A DNA stretch of 64,000 nucleotides from Ferrimonas sp. YFM. Lineage in GTDB: Bacteria > Pseudomonadota > Gammaproteobacteria > Enterobacterales > Shewanellaceae. The DNA is taken from contig NZ_AP027368.1 of assembly GCF_030296015.1 (NCBI RefSeq), positions 3,162,001 through 3,226,000 on the forward strand, read 5' to 3'. The notes beneath the pieces were generated by a model, which was not told the DNA's origin, ran no database searches, and was given only the letters and a program-made list of their open reading frames with translations. This document shows positions 9,473 through 20,045 of the stretch, in pieces. How positions within the stretch are numbered: position 1 is the stretch's first letter; each line of letters opens with the position of its first letter. The position numbers and the translations under genes are program-made.

Positions 9473-9925
9473 TCAAAGCAGGGCGCTCTGCAACTGCTGC
9501 ATTAAGCCCTCTCCCCCTTGCTGATTGACGTAATCGAGGAGAATCTGGCTGAAACTGGCCACCATATCAGGGGAGAGCCCAAGAGACGCGAAGGCATCGT
9601 TCAGCCCCATCAGGGCGCCGCCACTCTGTCCCAGCACTGTACCCAGCAACCCAGAGGTTCCGTTGCCCTCCCCGGCCTTGGCAAGCAGGTCGCCGCCCAG
9701 TTTCGTCAGCCCCTCCATTCCCGGCAGCACCTGAGACAGTTGCCCCAGAGTGTCCGAAGAGAGATTAGGTTCGGCGGTGGCCAAGAGGGCGCCGATCCCG
9801 CCACTGGCCTGCTCCTGGGACACCCCCAGCTGGGAGGTCACCAGACCCAGAAGGTCGTCCACCGCTTGAGCCGGGGTGGAAAAACAGACAAGAGAGAGGA
9901 ACAAGGGGGCAAAAAGCTTCAGCAT
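9473..9925 (-). CDS. secreted DUF2780 (VcgC/VcgE-like) protein
   Basis: 150-aa exported protein. Residues 1-21 are a signal peptide ending in AQA. The mature part is Gly/Leu/Ser-rich and helical, with a VTSQLGVSQEQASGGIGALL segment typical of the DUF2780 family, named for Vibrio VcgC/VcgE; its function is unknown. Weak internal repetition is visible (SGLLGTVLGQSGGALMGLNDA). The start was set at ATG 9925, with AGGAG seven bases upstream and the signal peptide beginning at once; a longer frame would bury the signal sequence. It sits between the chemoreceptor and the kinase genes, apparently as a separate unit. Confidence 0.75.
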   Translation of the reverse strand: MLKLFAPLFLSLVCFSTPAQAVDDLLGLVTSQLGVSQEQASGGIGALLATAEPNLSSDTLGQLSQVLPGMEGLTKLGGDLLAKAGEGNGTSGLLGTVLGQSGGALMGLNDAFASLGLSPDMVASFSQILLDYVNQQGGEGLMQQLQSALL

Positions 9926-10025
9926 GGGAGACTCCTGATGGCCAATACTCAACAAGCATAGACCAGAGATCCCCCATCCACTGCCTATTTAGAGGTAGTT
10001 GAACCCGGTGCCGCCCCAGGGCCGT

Positions 10026-11684
10026 TCACAGCCACTGGTTCAGGGCATTCACCAGGGCTTCCCTGTGGATGGGTTTGTGCAGAACCGCATCCATCCCCGC
10101 ATCCAGGCACATGCGGTGTGCCTCGGCGGTGGTGGTGGCCGTCAGAGCCAGAATCGGCATCCGACAGCCTCTGCGGCGCAGGGCCTCGGTGGCGGAATAA
10201 CCGTCCATCTCAGGCATGCTGCAATCCATCAGGATCAGGTCAAAGGGGTGGTTGCTGGCCTGCGCCAACGCCTCCTTACCGTTCTCCACTATGGTCACCC
10301 GACACCCCTGGCGCTCCAGCATCATCCGCACCACCAGTTGATTGGCCTTGGTGTCCTCGGCCACCAGGATATTGCCACTCTTATGGCTCGCCAGTTGCTC
10401 ACGCTCGGCGCTCTGCTGCTGACAGGCTTCCAGCTCCAAGGTGAAGAAGAAGCGGCTTCCCTCCCCCGGGTGGCTCTCCACCTGCAACTCGCCACCGAGG
10501 CGCCTCACCAGCTTCTGGCTGATGGACAACCCCAGGCCGGTGCCGCCGCCCTCCCCTTTCTGCTGAGAGAAGGGCTCAAACAACCGCCCCATAAACTCGG
10601 CATTGATGCCGGGACCGCTGTCGATCACCGAGGTGGTCACCTCACTGCCCTTGTCGGTCAGGGCCCCCTTGAGACGGAGCACCACACCGCCGGATTCGGT
10701 GTGATTGATGGCGTTGCCCAACAGGTTCAGCAACACCTGGCGATAGCGGCTGGGATCCAGTTTCACCGACTCAGGCAGCTTACCCTCGAGGCGATAACTC
10801 AGGTCCAGTCCTTTGTCCGCCGCCATGGGCCGGACGATCTCCAGGGTATCCCGGCACAGCTGGTGCAAATCGGTGGCCTTGTCGTGCAGACAAAACTGGT
10901 CGGAGTCTATTTTGTTGTAATCCAGCACGTCGTTGATGAGGGCCAGCAGGCTCTGGCCGGATTGGGTCAGCACCCTGAGCAGTTCCCGCTGCTCGCTCTC
11001 CAGGTCGGTGGAGGCCAGCAGATCGGCACAACCCAGCACGCCGTTCATCGGCGTACGCAGCTCATGGGTCACCATGGCCAGGAAGCGGGACCTTAGGTTG
11101 GACATCCTGTGGGTCTCCTGCTCCGCCAGCTTCAGTTGGGTAAAGGCCAGCCAGTTATCGTGGAAGGCATTGAGCAATGAACACAGGTCCCTCAGCAGGG
11201 ACTGTTGGATCTCCTGCCACACCATCTCCTGCTCAAACAGCACCACCAGACGCACGCCGGTGTCCACCGACTGATGACCACAGACGTAGGGCGAGTCACA
11301 CAACATCGCCTCGCCCCTGACCAGGGGGCCGCTTTGCCGCTTCGGCCAGGGGCCGTTATACAGGCTGGGCCACCCAAGGGTCCGGCCGCGCCCCCACTCC
11401 AGCCCCACCCACTGGGCATCGAGGAGGAGTCCGAGGCGATTGAGGCACTCTCGGATGGCGTCGAAAGGGGCCACGACGTTACAGGCCAGCAACTCGCGGC
11501 TGACGCCAAGCAGATAGGTATCGTATCGTTGACGCAGGCGAATCTCCCCGGCCTGCTGCTGATTCACCGCCTCCAGCCGCTGATTGGCCTGATAGAGCTC
11601 CAGACTCTTGCTTTCCAGCAGCGCCTCCGCCTCCTCTCTGGCCTGGCGCTCTCGCTGATAGCGTTTTTGCCAGATGTCCGACAT
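10026..11684 (-). CDS. H-NOX-associated hybrid sensor histidine kinase
   Basis: 552-aa cytosolic hybrid kinase. It has an N-terminal coiled coil (about 1-50), an uncharacterised input region (about 55-180), a HisKA domain with the phospho-acceptor motif THELRTPMNG (about 213-222), an HATPase domain (N box near LLGNAINH, G boxes GPGI and GTGLGLS), and a C-terminal receiver domain with DLILMDCSMPEMDGY holding the acceptor aspartate. There are no transmembrane segments. Its ATG overlaps the H-NOX stop codon by one base, so the two are translationally coupled. In known H-NOX/kinase pairs, NO-loaded H-NOX inhibits kinase autophosphorylation, and that is the inferred role. No phosphotransfer or output partner lies nearby. 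Confidence 0.9.
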   Translation of the reverse strand: MSDIWQKRYQRERQAREEAEALLESKSLELYQANQRLEAVNQQQAGEIRLRQRYDTYLLGVSRELLACNVVAPFDAIRECLNRLGLLLDAQWVGLEWGRGRTLGWPSLYNGPWPKRQSGPLVRGEAMLCDSPYVCGHQSVDTGVRLVVLFEQEMVWQEIQQSLLRDLCSLLNAFHDNWLAFTQLKLAEQETHRMSNLRSRFLAMVTHELRTPMNGVLGCADLLASTDLESEQRELLRVLTQSGQSLLALINDVLDYNKIDSDQFCLHDKATDLHQLCRDTLEIVRPMAADKGLDLSYRLEGKLPESVKLDPSRYRQVLLNLLGNAINHTESGGVVLRLKGALTDKGSEVTTSVIDSGPGINAEFMGRLFEPFSQQKGEGGGTGLGLSISQKLVRRLGGELQVESHPGEGSRFFFTLELEACQQQSAEREQLASHKSGNILVAEDTKANQLVVRMMLERQGCRVTIVENGKEALAQASNHPFDLILMDCSMPEMDGYSATEALRRRGCRMPILALTATTTAEAHRMCLDAGMDAVLHKPIHREALVNALNQWL

Positions 11685-12232
11685 CAGCTCACCTGCTTGG
11701 TTAACCTGAAGGACACTCGTGTCTTGCGCTCACCGCTCAGGTCTTCCATGGCGATCTCCACCCGCTCCTTGAAGTGGTCGCAGCAGTGGGCGATCAGGCC
11801 ATGGGCCACGTCGGCAAGGCCCCGCTCGGAGTTGTAGATCACCTCCATGTAGCCGTCTTCGGTGTGGGGAAATTCAAAGGTGGGCACCTGGGCGTTGGCG
11901 TGGATCTTCTTCACCTGGGTGTGGATCTCGTTCTCCACCACCTGAAGAAACTCAAAACTCTCATGACACTGAGCCAGCCGCTGCGGGTAGAGGGTCAACA
12001 ACCGGGGGAAGAGGTGATAGCCATAGGTATAGAGCAGGTCCGGGACCGGCTTGGCCACCAGGTCACTGAGGGTGACCACCAGCTGCACCATCTCCTGATG
12101 ATCGTAGTTACCGACCCGGGTATAGGCCCCCCCGCTGGCAGGGGAAACCCGCTCCAGCATCGCCTCGGTCACCTCCGGACCGAAGGCGTTGTCGACCAGA
12201 TCCAAAAACTCCGTAAAAATAATTCCCTGCAT
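11684..12232 (-). CDS. H-NOX heme nitric-oxide sensor
   Basis: 182-aa stand-alone heme-NO-binding protein. The key residues line up with characterised H-NOX proteins at an offset of about two: proximal heme ligand H104 (in NEIHTQVKKI), P117 next to the heme, and the propionate-binding Y-x-S-x-R as Y133, S135 and R137 in YNSERG. It should bind ferrous heme and sense NO. It is the first gene of a two-gene operon with the hybrid kinase, overlapping it by one base. In Shewanella and Vibrio, equivalent pairs control biofilm and c-di-GMP responses; here the output is not visible. The start has GGAGG four bases upstream. Confidence 0.93.
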   Translation of the reverse strand: MQGIIFTEFLDLVDNAFGPEVTEAMLERVSPASGGAYTRVGNYDHQEMVQLVVTLSDLVAKPVPDLLYTYGYHLFPRLLTLYPQRLAQCHESFEFLQVVENEIHTQVKKIHANAQVPTFEFPHTEDGYMEVIYNSERGLADVAHGLIAHCCDHFKERVEIAMEDLSGERKTRVSFRLTKQVS

Positions 12233-12279
12233 CTTGCCTCCCTGGCATGGAGATGGACTCTGAGGATAAGCTTAGACCA

Positions 12280-13182
12280 TTACTCTTCCTTAAGCCTATC
12301 TGCAAAGCGCTGATAAATAGAAGCAACTTTGGGGGAAATCACCACCTGGCAGTAGGGCTGGCCACCATGACGCTCGTAATACTCCTGGTGCCCCTCCTCG
12401 GCGACATAGAAAGGCGCATCATCGGCGATTTCGGTGACTATGGGTGAGGAGTAGTGGCCTGACGCCTCCAGCCGGCCGACGAAGGCCTCGACGTTCCGCC
12501 TCTGTTCCGGACTGTAGCACAGCACTATGGAGCGATACTGGGTGCCCACGTCCGCCCCCTGACGATTCAATGTGGTGGGATCATGGGCGGCGAAAAACAG
12601 CTCCAGCAGAGAGTCCAGATCCACCTGGCCCGGATCGAAGTCGATGCGCACCACCTCGGCGTGGCCGGTGCTGCCGCTGCACACCGCCTGATAACTGGGG
12701 TTGTCCACCTGGCCCCCGGCGTATCCGCTTTGGACCGCGGTGACACCTCTGACTCGCCGGAACACCGCCTCGATGCACCAGAAGCAGCCGCCCCCCAGAG
12801 TCAGGGTCTCGCTGCCTGACTGCTGCTCAGGCTCAAAGGCCAGACTCAGGGAATTGACACAATGACGCTCGTTGGCCGGAGTCAGCCGCTCTCCACGAAA
12901 CACATGGCCCAGGTGACCACCACAGGCGCTGCAGAGGATCTCGGTGCGACGGCCATCCGCATCCACCTGCTCGGTGACCGCCCCGGCCACCGGAGTTTCA
13001 AACGCCGGCCAGCCGCAGCCGGCGTCAAACTTGCCATCACTGTGATACAGACGAGCGCCACAGTCCCGGCACAGGTAGTGGCCGTCACTGTCGTGATTGA
13101 GGAAGCGGCCGCTGTACGGGGCTTCGGTCCCCTTTTGGTGCAGCACCCGCTGTTCATCCTGGGTTAACGGACGTTTTGCCAT
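12280..13182 (-). CDS. bifunctional methionine sulfoxide reductase, MsrB-MsrA fusion
   Basis: 300-aa fusion repairing both methionine sulfoxide diastereomers. The N-terminal MsrB domain (about 1-118) has zinc cysteines C38, C41, C84 and C87 and catalytic C108 in RHCVN. The MsrA domain (about 126-300) begins with the signature GGGCFWC, catalytic C133. There is no signal peptide, so it acts in the cytoplasm. The order B then A is the reverse of the A-then-B order of Neisseria PilB and similar fusions. It is followed upstream on the same strand by a small lipoprotein gene only 9 bp away, so the two may be co-transcribed. Confidence 0.93.
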   Translation of the reverse strand: MAKRPLTQDEQRVLHQKGTEAPYSGRFLNHDSDGHYLCRDCGARLYHSDGKFDAGCGWPAFETPVAGAVTEQVDADGRRTEILCSACGGHLGHVFRGERLTPANERHCVNSLSLAFEPEQQSGSETLTLGGGCFWCIEAVFRRVRGVTAVQSGYAGGQVDNPSYQAVCSGSTGHAEVVRIDFDPGQVDLDSLLELFFAAHDPTTLNRQGADVGTQYRSIVLCYSPEQRRNVEAFVGRLEASGHYSSPIVTEIADDAPFYVAEEGHQEYYERHGGQPYCQVVISPKVASIYQRFADRLKEE

Positions 13183-13191
13183 AGGCTCTCC

Positions 13192-13404
13192 TTAGTGGGA
13201 CTCCAGTCGCCAGCCTGCGGACTGCATGCACATGGCAAAGCGGTCATTGAAGTTGGCCTGACTGTCGTCGGTACGGCTGTTGCACCTGTCCCGATCAGCC
13301 ATAAAGGCCTGGCTGTCCTTGGTGTCGTGCACCCAGGTGGCTTCGGGTTCACCGCAACCACTGAGCAACAACACACCGCATAATCCCAAAAATCCAAGTC
13401 GCAT
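13192..13404 (-). CDS. small lipoprotein, unknown function
   Basis: 70-aa predicted lipoprotein. The signal sequence MRLGFLGLCGVLLLSGC ends in a good lipobox (LLSG-C). The mature part is short, with three more cysteines (CNSR and CMQ) that could form disulfides. I do not recognise a family. The start ATG 13404 was chosen because the signal sequence begins there and AAGGA lies upstream; a longer frame adds a non-signal N-terminus. Its stop codon is 9 bp from the MsrB-MsrA start, suggesting one transcript. Confidence 0.75.
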   Translation of the reverse strand: MRLGFLGLCGVLLLSGCGEPEATWVHDTKDSQAFMADRDRCNSRTDDSQANFNDRFAMCMQSAGWRLESH

Positions 13405-13559
13405 AGCTGTTTTCCTTTTCCATTGTTGGTCGTCACTGACCCTCACCCATAGTACGTCAAAGTTGACCATCTGGGCACCATCGCCAGGCCCATGCTGACT
13501 ACGGTTGCATCACTGCCACCACCGTGCCAAACTTCCGCCCGCAATTTTAGGAGTCCAAC

Positions 13560-13922
13560 ATGTCAACAGAGATCTACAAAGAGTTCTACTTTGAAGCGGC
13601 CCATAGGCTGCCCCATGTGCCTGAGGGCCATAAATGCGGCAGGCTGCACGGCCATTCTTTCCTGGCCAGGATCTACATCCAGGGAGAAGTGGACGCCCAC
13701 ACCGGCTGGATCATGGACTTCGGCGATCTGAAGGCGGCCTTTAAGCCCATCTACGATCGCCTGGATCACCACTACCTCAACGATATCCCCGGACTTGAGA
13801 ACCCCACCAGCGAAGTTTTGGCCCGCTGGATCTGGGAGGAGCTCAAGCCCACTCTTCCGGAGCTCTCCATGGTGGAGATCAAGGAGACCTGCACCGCAGG
13901 TTGCCGCTACCGGGGAGAATAA
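13560..13922 (+). CDS. queD: 6-carboxy-5,6,7,8-tetrahydropterin synthase QueD
   Basis: 120-aa enzyme of the 6-pyruvoyl-tetrahydropterin synthase fold. It converts 7,8-dihydroneopterin triphosphate to 6-carboxy-tetrahydropterin, the second step of queuosine/7-deazaguanine synthesis. Zinc ligands H15, H30 and H32 and catalytic C26 (in KCGRLHGH) are visible, with the acid-base pair region DHH further on. Length and motifs match the short bacterial QueD rather than eukaryotic PTPS. A TAGGAG lies seven bases before the ATG. It is a single gene followed by a terminator; no other queuosine genes are nearby. Confidence 0.93.
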   Translation: MSTEIYKEFYFEAAHRLPHVPEGHKCGRLHGHSFLARIYIQGEVDAHTGWIMDFGDLKAAFKPIYDRLDHHYLNDIPGLENPTSEVLARWIWEELKPTLPELSMVEIKETCTAGCRYRGE

Positions 13923-13925
13923 CCC

Positions 13926-13956
13926 ACAAAAAAAGCAGCCTGTTGGCTGCTTTTTC
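13926..13956. terminator. bidirectional terminator between queD and cysB
   Basis: AGCAGCC and GGCTGCT pair around TGTT, with an A run before and a T run after, between convergent genes. Confidence 0.9.
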
Positions 13957-14018
13957 TTTGCTCTGCCGACAGATTTGACATCGACTTGCCCGAGCTGTTC
14001 TCCGGTAAATGCTCGGAA

Positions 14019-15017
<999 letters not shown>

Positions 15018-15147
15018 TTAATTCCTATTAGTTATAGCCAAAAGGCTTTTTGACATCAATCGGAATATGGTGTGACCTCCCACGACGGGATGCACATCAA
15101 CCGACAATAGTGTAGGATTGACAAAAATTCTAACTCTCTGCTAAAGC

Positions 15148-15903
15148 ATGTCATTTTTCGCCGTCGTCGTTATGGTTGTGGTCGCTCTGCTGGTGATCAT
15201 CGCCATCAATCTGGTTTATCAACATCATGAAGCCAAAGAAGCCCAGCGACGCAAGGAGCTGGCGCGACAGCGCGCGGTCATCGAAGAGACCGAGGAGATC
15301 CTCTCCCAGGCCGCGCTCATCCCCATGAGCAACGCCCTGCTGCAGACCCTGAACACCCGCATCCTCGATGCCCTGAACCAGTCCAAACAACTGGCCGGTG
15401 GCAGCAGTGAGTTTGATGCCCGCATCAGCCACACCCTGAGCCAGCTCTCCGCTCTGGAAGCGGGCCAACTGGGGCAGGAGAGCATCGATCTGTTCCAGCT
15501 GCCCAGCAACGAGAAGCAGACCCTGGTACTGATCCAGACCCTGAAGAAGCTTAAGCCAGTATTGCGCAATGAACACAACAAGGGGCGCATGGGCGCCGAG
15601 GTGTTCACCGATGAAGAGCTCAAGGTCGATAAGCTGCAGCTGCGCATCCACATCGAAGTACTGATGAACCGGGCACGCAACCTGGTCAACGCCCGCCAGC
15701 ACGGCTCCGCCAAGATGCTGCTCTCCAAGATCACCCTGGCCCTGAACAACCAGGTGCTGGCCGGCCCCGACTACCGGGCACGCATGCAAGCCAAGACCAA
15801 TGAGCTGCTGCAGGCCATTGAAGGGTCCAAAGAGGATCTGAGCAAACAGAACAAGCCCAAGAATGACCTTGACGAGCTGTTCCAGCCAAAGAAGAAATGG
15901 TAA
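15148..15903 (+). CDS. membrane-anchored coiled-coil protein, unknown function
   Basis: 251-aa protein with a single N-terminal membrane helix (about 4-24) followed by a long, mostly helical, charged cytoplasmic region. Helices around 28-55 (HHEAKEAQRRKELARQ) and 150-200 look like coiled coils. The C-terminus is lysine-rich (ELFQPKKKW). No enzymatic motif is visible. It resembles hypothetical proteins of Shewanella next to cysB or topA, but I cannot name a family. It is monocistronic, ending in a GC-rich terminator, and divergent from cysB. Confidence 0.75.
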   Translation: MSFFAVVVMVVVALLVIIAINLVYQHHEAKEAQRRKELARQRAVIEETEEILSQAALIPMSNALLQTLNTRILDALNQSKQLAGGSSEFDARISHTLSQLSALEAGQLGQESIDLFQLPSNEKQTLVLIQTLKKLKPVLRNEHNKGRMGAEVFTDEELKVDKLQLRIHIEVLMNRARNLVNARQHGSAKMLLSKITLALNNQVLAGPDYRARMQAKTNELLQAIEGSKEDLSKQNKPKNDLDELFQPKKKW

Positions 15904-15906
15904 TCA

Positions 15907-15928
15907 GGGCCCTGCGGGGCCCTTTTGT
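15907..15928 (+). terminator. rho-independent terminator
   Basis: GGGCCC and GGGCCC pair around a TGCG loop, followed by TTTTG, directly after the coiled-coil protein gene. Confidence 0.8.
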
Positions 15929-16032
15929 TTCCCCCTCCTCCGGTTCCAGATTGGGATCCCCATTCCAAATTCGCCCCCCCTCCTTGCCGCTGACCTGCCC
16001 CGGGGAGTAGCATGGCCCTGCCTTCGGGCAAC

Positions 16033-16175
16033 TATTCTCAGGGCGGGGTGAAATTCCCCACCGGCGGTATGTCCCTTCCAGGGATGAGCCCGCGAGCGCC
16101 CGCCAGTATGGCGGGGTCAGCAGATCTGGTGAGACGCCAGAGCCGACGGTCACAGTCCGGATGAAAGAGGATAGG
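16033..16175 (+). promoter_or_regulatory. FMN riboswitch (RFN element)
   Basis: The conserved RFN landmarks appear in order: CTCAGGGCGGGGTGAAATTC, CCCACCGGCGGTA, GAGCCCGCGAGCG, GTCAGCAGATCTGGTGAGA, the AGAGCCGACGGT box and CAGTCCGGATGAAAGAGGATA. The aptamer binds FMN and represses downstream expression. About 135 bp separate it from ribB. A hairpin combining AAAGAGG and CCTCTTT (about 16164-16190) is a candidate expression-platform structure. Confidence 0.97.
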
Positions 16176-16309
16176 CGTAACAGCCTCTTTGAGAGGACCA
16201 GTACGTCCGCACGGTGGAGCATCACTCCGCCTGCCGGGGGACAGCCTTGCGCTGTGCCCTAATCCTGATGCCCTGATTCTGGTAACTAACGTATTTTTAA
16301 GGACCTACC

Positions 16310-16957
16310 ATGAATCAGTCTCTACTTATCGGAACCCCCCACTCCCGTGTGGAAGCGGCCATCGACGCCCTGAAACAGGGCCAGGGCATCATCCTGGTGG
16401 ATGATGAGGACCGAGAAAACGAAGGCGACGTCATCTTCGCCGCCGAATCGATCACCAAGGAGCAGATGGCCCTGCTTATCCGTCACGGCTCCGGCATCGT
16501 CTGTCTGTGCCTGACCCCTGAACGGGTTGAGCAACTGGCCCTGCCCGCCATGGTGGCGGACAACAACAGCCGCAACCAGACCGCCTTCACCGTCTCCATC
16601 GAAGCCAAGGTCGGCGTCAGCACCGGCGTGTCCGCCTCCGACCGGGCGGTCACCGTCCGCACCGCCGTGGCCGAGGGCGCCCGCCCTGAAGATCTGGCCC
16701 GTCCCGGCCATGTGTTCCCCCTGCGCGCCCAGCCCGGCGGGGTACTCTCCCGCCGCGGCCACACCGAGGGCTCGGTGGATCTGGCCCGTCTGGCCGGCCT
16801 TGCCCCGGCGGCGGTGATCTGCGAACTGAACCACGACGACGGTGAGATGATGCGGCTGCCGGCCCTGGCAGAGTTCGCCAAAGCTCGTCAGATGCCTCTG
16901 CTGACCATTGAGGACCTGGTGGCATACCGAGTTCAACAGGAGCGCCAAAGCGCCTGA
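16310..16957 (+). CDS. ribB: 3,4-dihydroxy-2-butanone 4-phosphate synthase
   Basis: 215-aa riboflavin-pathway enzyme converting ribulose 5-phosphate to 3,4-dihydroxy-2-butanone 4-phosphate plus formate. The acidic metal-binding loop [10 protein letters not shown] lies at 31-40, followed by STGVSASDR, the [10 protein letters not shown] motif with its catalytic histidine, and [13 protein letters not shown]. It is a stand-alone RibB with no GTP cyclohydrolase II domain, as in E. coli. The FMN riboswitch upstream indicates feedback control by FMN. AAGGA precedes the ATG. It is monocistronic, ending in a terminator shared with topA. Confidence 0.97.
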   Translation: MNQSLLIGTPHSRVEAAIDALKQGQGIILVDDEDRENEGDVIFAAESITKEQMALLIRHGSGIVCLCLTPERVEQLALPAMVADNNSRNQTAFTVSIEAKVGVSTGVSASDRAVTVRTAVAEGARPEDLARPGHVFPLRAQPGGVLSRRGHTEGSVDLARLAGLAPAAVICELNHDDGEMMRLPALAEFAKARQMPLLTIEDLVAYRVQQERQSA

Positions 16958-16984
16958 GAATGCCGCTGAGGCGTTTTGAGACAC

Positions 16985-17015
16985 AAAAAAGCCCGCTGAC
17001 TGCAGCGGGCTTTTT
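16985..17015. terminator. bidirectional terminator between ribB and topA
   Basis: GCCCGCTG and CAGCGGGC pair around an ACTG loop, flanked by A6 and T5 runs, between convergent genes. Confidence 0.93.
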
Positions 17016-17039
17016 GGTTTCTTAGCTGAGACAGGCCGA

Positions 17040-19700
17040 TCAGGCCTTCTTCTTGGCCGGGGCACGCTTCTTGGTTTGCTCCTCGACCCACTTGCCGTCG
17101 ATGTACTTGGCGGTCCAGCCTGTGGCCTTGCCATTGACCTCGGTGGCCACGTACTGCTCCTTGGTCTTACGGCTGAACTTCACCACCGCCAGGTTACCGT
17201 CACCGTCTTTGGCCGGGGCCTCGGTCAGGTAGTGGAACTTGGGTGAGATGCGATCCTTGAAGCGAACCAGCTCCTCCACCTTGGGCGCACGGGTCTCCCG
17301 GCTCTTGGGGAAGGTGCTGGCGGCCAGGAACAGGCCAGCGGCGCCGTCACGCAGCACGAAGTGGGCATCGGACTTCTCGCACGGCAGCTCCGGCAACTGA
17401 ACCGGATCCTCTTTCGGTGGCGCCACCTCTCCGCTCTTAAGCAGCTTGCGGGTGTTCTTGCAGTTGTCGGTATTGGTGCAGGCGAAGTACTTGCCGAAGC
17501 GGCCGTTCTTCAGCTCCATGTCGGCACCGCAGCGATCACACTCGATGATGGGACCGTCATAGCCCTTGATCTTGAAGCTGCCCTTCTCCACCTCGTAGCC
17601 GCTGCAACTCGGGTTGTTACCGCACACGTGCAGCTTACGCTGCTCGTCGATCAGGTAGCTGTCCATGGCGGTGCCACATTTGGGGCAACGACGCTTGTGA
17701 CGCAGAGCTTCGGTTTCCAGATCCTCGCCTTCGAGCACCGCCACCGCTTCCTCACCCGGGGTGAGGTTGATGGTGGTCTTGCAGCGCTCCTTGGGCGGCA
17801 GGCTGTAGCCACTGCACCCCAGGAATACACCCGTGGTGGCGGTACGAATGCCCATGGGGCGCTCACAGGTGGGACAGGGGATGTCGGTCAGTACCATCTC
17901 GTTGCCCACCATGCCGCCCTCCTCGGCGGGCAGGCCGGCTTGATCCAGACGCTGGGTGAAGCCGCCATAGAACTCGTTGAGCACCTGTTTCCAGTCGCGC
18001 TGGTCATCGGCGATCTTATCCAGGGTCTGCTCCATATCCGCGGTAAAGTCGTAGTTGAGCAGGTCGGTGAAGTTCTGCACCAGACGGTCGGTGACAATCT
18101 CACCCATCTTCTCGGCGAAGAAACGGCGGTTCTCCACCTTCACATAGCCCCGGTCCACGATGGTGGAGATGATGGAAGCGTAGGTGGAAGGACGGCCGAT
18201 GCCGCGCTTTTCCAGCTCCTTCACCAGGGAGGCTTCGTTGAAGCGTGCCGGTGGCTTGGTAAAGTGCTGACGGGGATCCAGCTCCTTCAGGCTCAGGCTG
18301 TCCCCTACCTTGACCGGAGGCAGAATCAGGTCCTCTTCACCCTTGCGTCGCAGCGGCGGCTGAACCGCGGTCCAACCGTCGAAACGCATGATGCGGCCCT
18401 TGGCCTTGAGCTCGTAGTCACCGGCGGTCACGGTCAGGGTGGTGGCATCGTAACGGGCCTCGGTCATCTGACAGGCGACAAACTGGCGCCAGATCAGGTC
18501 GTACAGACGCTCGGCGTCTCGCTCCATACCGGAGAGGCCGTCGGCCTTGACGGTAACGTCGGAAGGACGAATCGCCTCGTGCGCTTCCTGGGCGCCCTCC
18601 TTGCTGCCGTACACCTTGGGAGCGTCCGGCAGGTAGGCATCGCCGTGCCACTGCTGAATGTAATCACGACAGTTGGCCACCGCCTCTTTGGAGAGGTTGG
18701 TGGAGTCGGTACGCATGTAGGTGATGTAACCGGCTTCATACAGGCGCTGAGCCAGGGTCATGGTCTTCTTCACCCCGAAGCCCAGACGGGTGCTGGCCGC
18801 CTGCTGCAGGGTGGAGGTGATAAAGGGGGCCTGAGGGCGGCTCTTGCTGGGCTTGTCCTCGCGGCCGGCCACGGTGTAACCCGCCGCCTTCAGGGCCGCA
18901 ACGGCGGTCATCGCCTCGGCTTCGTTGCCCAGTTCCAGCTTGTTGCCCTGGAAGCGGGCCACCTGCATCCGCAGGGCATCGCCGGAGGCGGAGCTCAGAT
19001 CGGCGTGCAGGTCCCAGAACTCTTCGGGCACGAAGGCACGGATCTCACGCTCGCGCTCCACCAGCAGGCGCACTGCCACGGACTGAACCCGGCCGGCGGA
19101 CAGGCCGCGGCCAATCTTCTTCCACAGCAGGGGCGACACCATGAAGCCCACCACCCGGTCGAGGAATCGACGGGCCTGCTGGGCGTTCACCCTGGCCTGA
19201 TTCAGCTCCAGAGGGTGAGCAAAGGCCTCCTTGATGGCGCCCTTGGTGATCTCGTTGAATACCACCCGGCGGTAGCGGCTGTCATCACCGCCAATCACCT
19301 GCTGCAGGTGCCAGGCGATCGCTTCCCCTTCGCGGTCCAAATCCGTTGCGAGGTAGACGTGGTCCGCCTTGGCTGCCAGGGTCTGAAGCTCCTTGACCAC
19401 CTTCTCTTTGCCAGGCAGCACCTGGTAGTTGGCCTTCCAGTCGTGTTCCGGGTCGATGCCCATGCGGGCAATCAGTCCCTGATACTCGCGCTCGCGCTTG
19501 TACGCGGCTTTGGCCTCGGGGGCCATCTTGCGCACTTCCGCGGCACTCTTGGCCGGGGCCGCTGACTCAGATTGACTGGCAGAGGTAGGCAAGTCACGGA
19601 TGTGCCCCACCGAGGATTTCACGATGAAGTCTTTGCCGAGATATTTGTTAATGGTCTTCGCCTTGGCGGGCGACTCCACGATTACCAGTGATTTAGCCAT
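17040..19700 (-). CDS. topA: DNA topoisomerase I
   Basis: 886-aa type IA topoisomerase that relaxes negative supercoils. The Toprim domain begins [17 protein letters not shown] and includes [12 protein letters not shown]. The active-site tyrosine lies in [13 protein letters not shown]. The C-terminal region has three Cys4 zinc modules (beginning [20 protein letters not shown] and [10 protein letters not shown]) and an extended zinc-less domain ending in a Lys/Ala tail ([10 protein letters not shown]). The start at ATG 19700 matches the E. coli N-terminus; upstream in-frame codons would add 17 unrelated residues. A good promoter lies about 50 bp upstream. It is monocistronic and convergent with ribB. 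Confidence 0.97.
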   Translation of the reverse strand: MAKSLVIVESPAKAKTINKYLGKDFIVKSSVGHIRDLPTSASQSESAAPAKSAAEVRKMAPEAKAAYKREREYQGLIARMGIDPEHDWKANYQVLPGKEKVVKELQTLAAKADHVYLATDLDREGEAIAWHLQQVIGGDDSRYRRVVFNEITKGAIKEAFAHPLELNQARVNAQQARRFLDRVVGFMVSPLLWKKIGRGLSAGRVQSVAVRLLVEREREIRAFVPEEFWDLHADLSSASGDALRMQVARFQGNKLELGNEAEAMTAVAALKAAGYTVAGREDKPSKSRPQAPFITSTLQQAASTRLGFGVKKTMTLAQRLYEAGYITYMRTDSTNLSKEAVANCRDYIQQWHGDAYLPDAPKVYGSKEGAQEAHEAIRPSDVTVKADGLSGMERDAERLYDLIWRQFVACQMTEARYDATTLTVTAGDYELKAKGRIMRFDGWTAVQPPLRRKGEEDLILPPVKVGDSLSLKELDPRQHFTKPPARFNEASLVKELEKRGIGRPSTYASIISTIVDRGYVKVENRRFFAEKMGEIVTDRLVQNFTDLLNYDFTADMEQTLDKIADDQRDWKQVLNEFYGGFTQRLDQAGLPAEEGGMVGNEMVLTDIPCPTCERPMGIRTATTGVFLGCSGYSLPPKERCKTTINLTPGEEAVAVLEGEDLETEALRHKRRCPKCGTAMDSYLIDEQRKLHVCGNNPSCSGYEVEKGSFKIKGYDGPIIECDRCGADMELKNGRFGKYFACTNTDNCKNTRKLLKSGEVAPPKEDPVQLPELPCEKSDAHFVLRDGAAGLFLAASTFPKSRETRAPKVEELVRFKDRISPKFHYLTEAPAKDGDGNLAVVKFSRKTKEQYVATEVNGKATGWTAKYIDGKWVEEQTKKRAPAKKKA

Positions 19701-19750
19701 GGCGGGGGTCAGGACACCTGTCTGCAAGCGGTTTATATAAAGTGGCTCCA

Positions 19751-19779
19751 TATATAGAGGGAAGACCTGTGAGTTTCAA
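19751..19779 (-). promoter_or_regulatory. topA promoter (sigma70, possibly also sigma32)
   Basis: On the minus strand TTGAAA and TATATA are spaced by 17 bp, with a start near 19744. The -35 reads CTTGAAA and the -10 is preceded by CCCTC, which also loosely fits the heat-shock sigma32 pattern. E. coli topA has a sigma32 promoter. Confidence 0.65.
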
Positions 19780-19935
19780 GCCTTGAGCCCCAAGGAAGCC
19801 GTCAGTTAGTCGAAATTTGTCCAATACAGAATTTTTTTGGGACTAGATTCGCATATAAAAAAATTACTAATGCAATGAGAGAGGCAACGCAAGTAATAGT
19901 TATGCAGATGTTACATCCGAGCGGCAGTTCCCCCC

Positions 19936-19963
19936 TTGTCCATCACAGTTTGCGCCTTATACT
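19936..19963 (+). promoter_or_regulatory. candidate astB promoter
   Basis: TTGTCC and TATACT are spaced by 16 bp, with a start near 19970, giving a 5' leader of about 75 nt before astB. Confidence 0.4.
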
Positions 19964-20045
19964 GTTGACTTTCTTCACCTGCTCGGTCAGCCCCTCCCAG
20001 GCACCGGGCAGAGAGGTTTAACTATAAATAAGCAAAGGAATTTTC

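Larger units (their letters stand above)
19701..20045. other. topA-astB divergent intergenic region
   Basis: 345 bp with no gene. It holds the topA promoter (19751-19779, minus) and a candidate astB promoter (19936-19963, plus). An AT-rich tract (about 19840-19875) lies between them. No clear ArgR operator was recognised. Confidence 0.6.

Noticed and set aside
19840-20045. ArgR operator upstream of astB
   Set aside because: No pair of TGAAT/ATTCA half sites with correct spacing could be found, so arginine-dependent control is not claimed from sequence.
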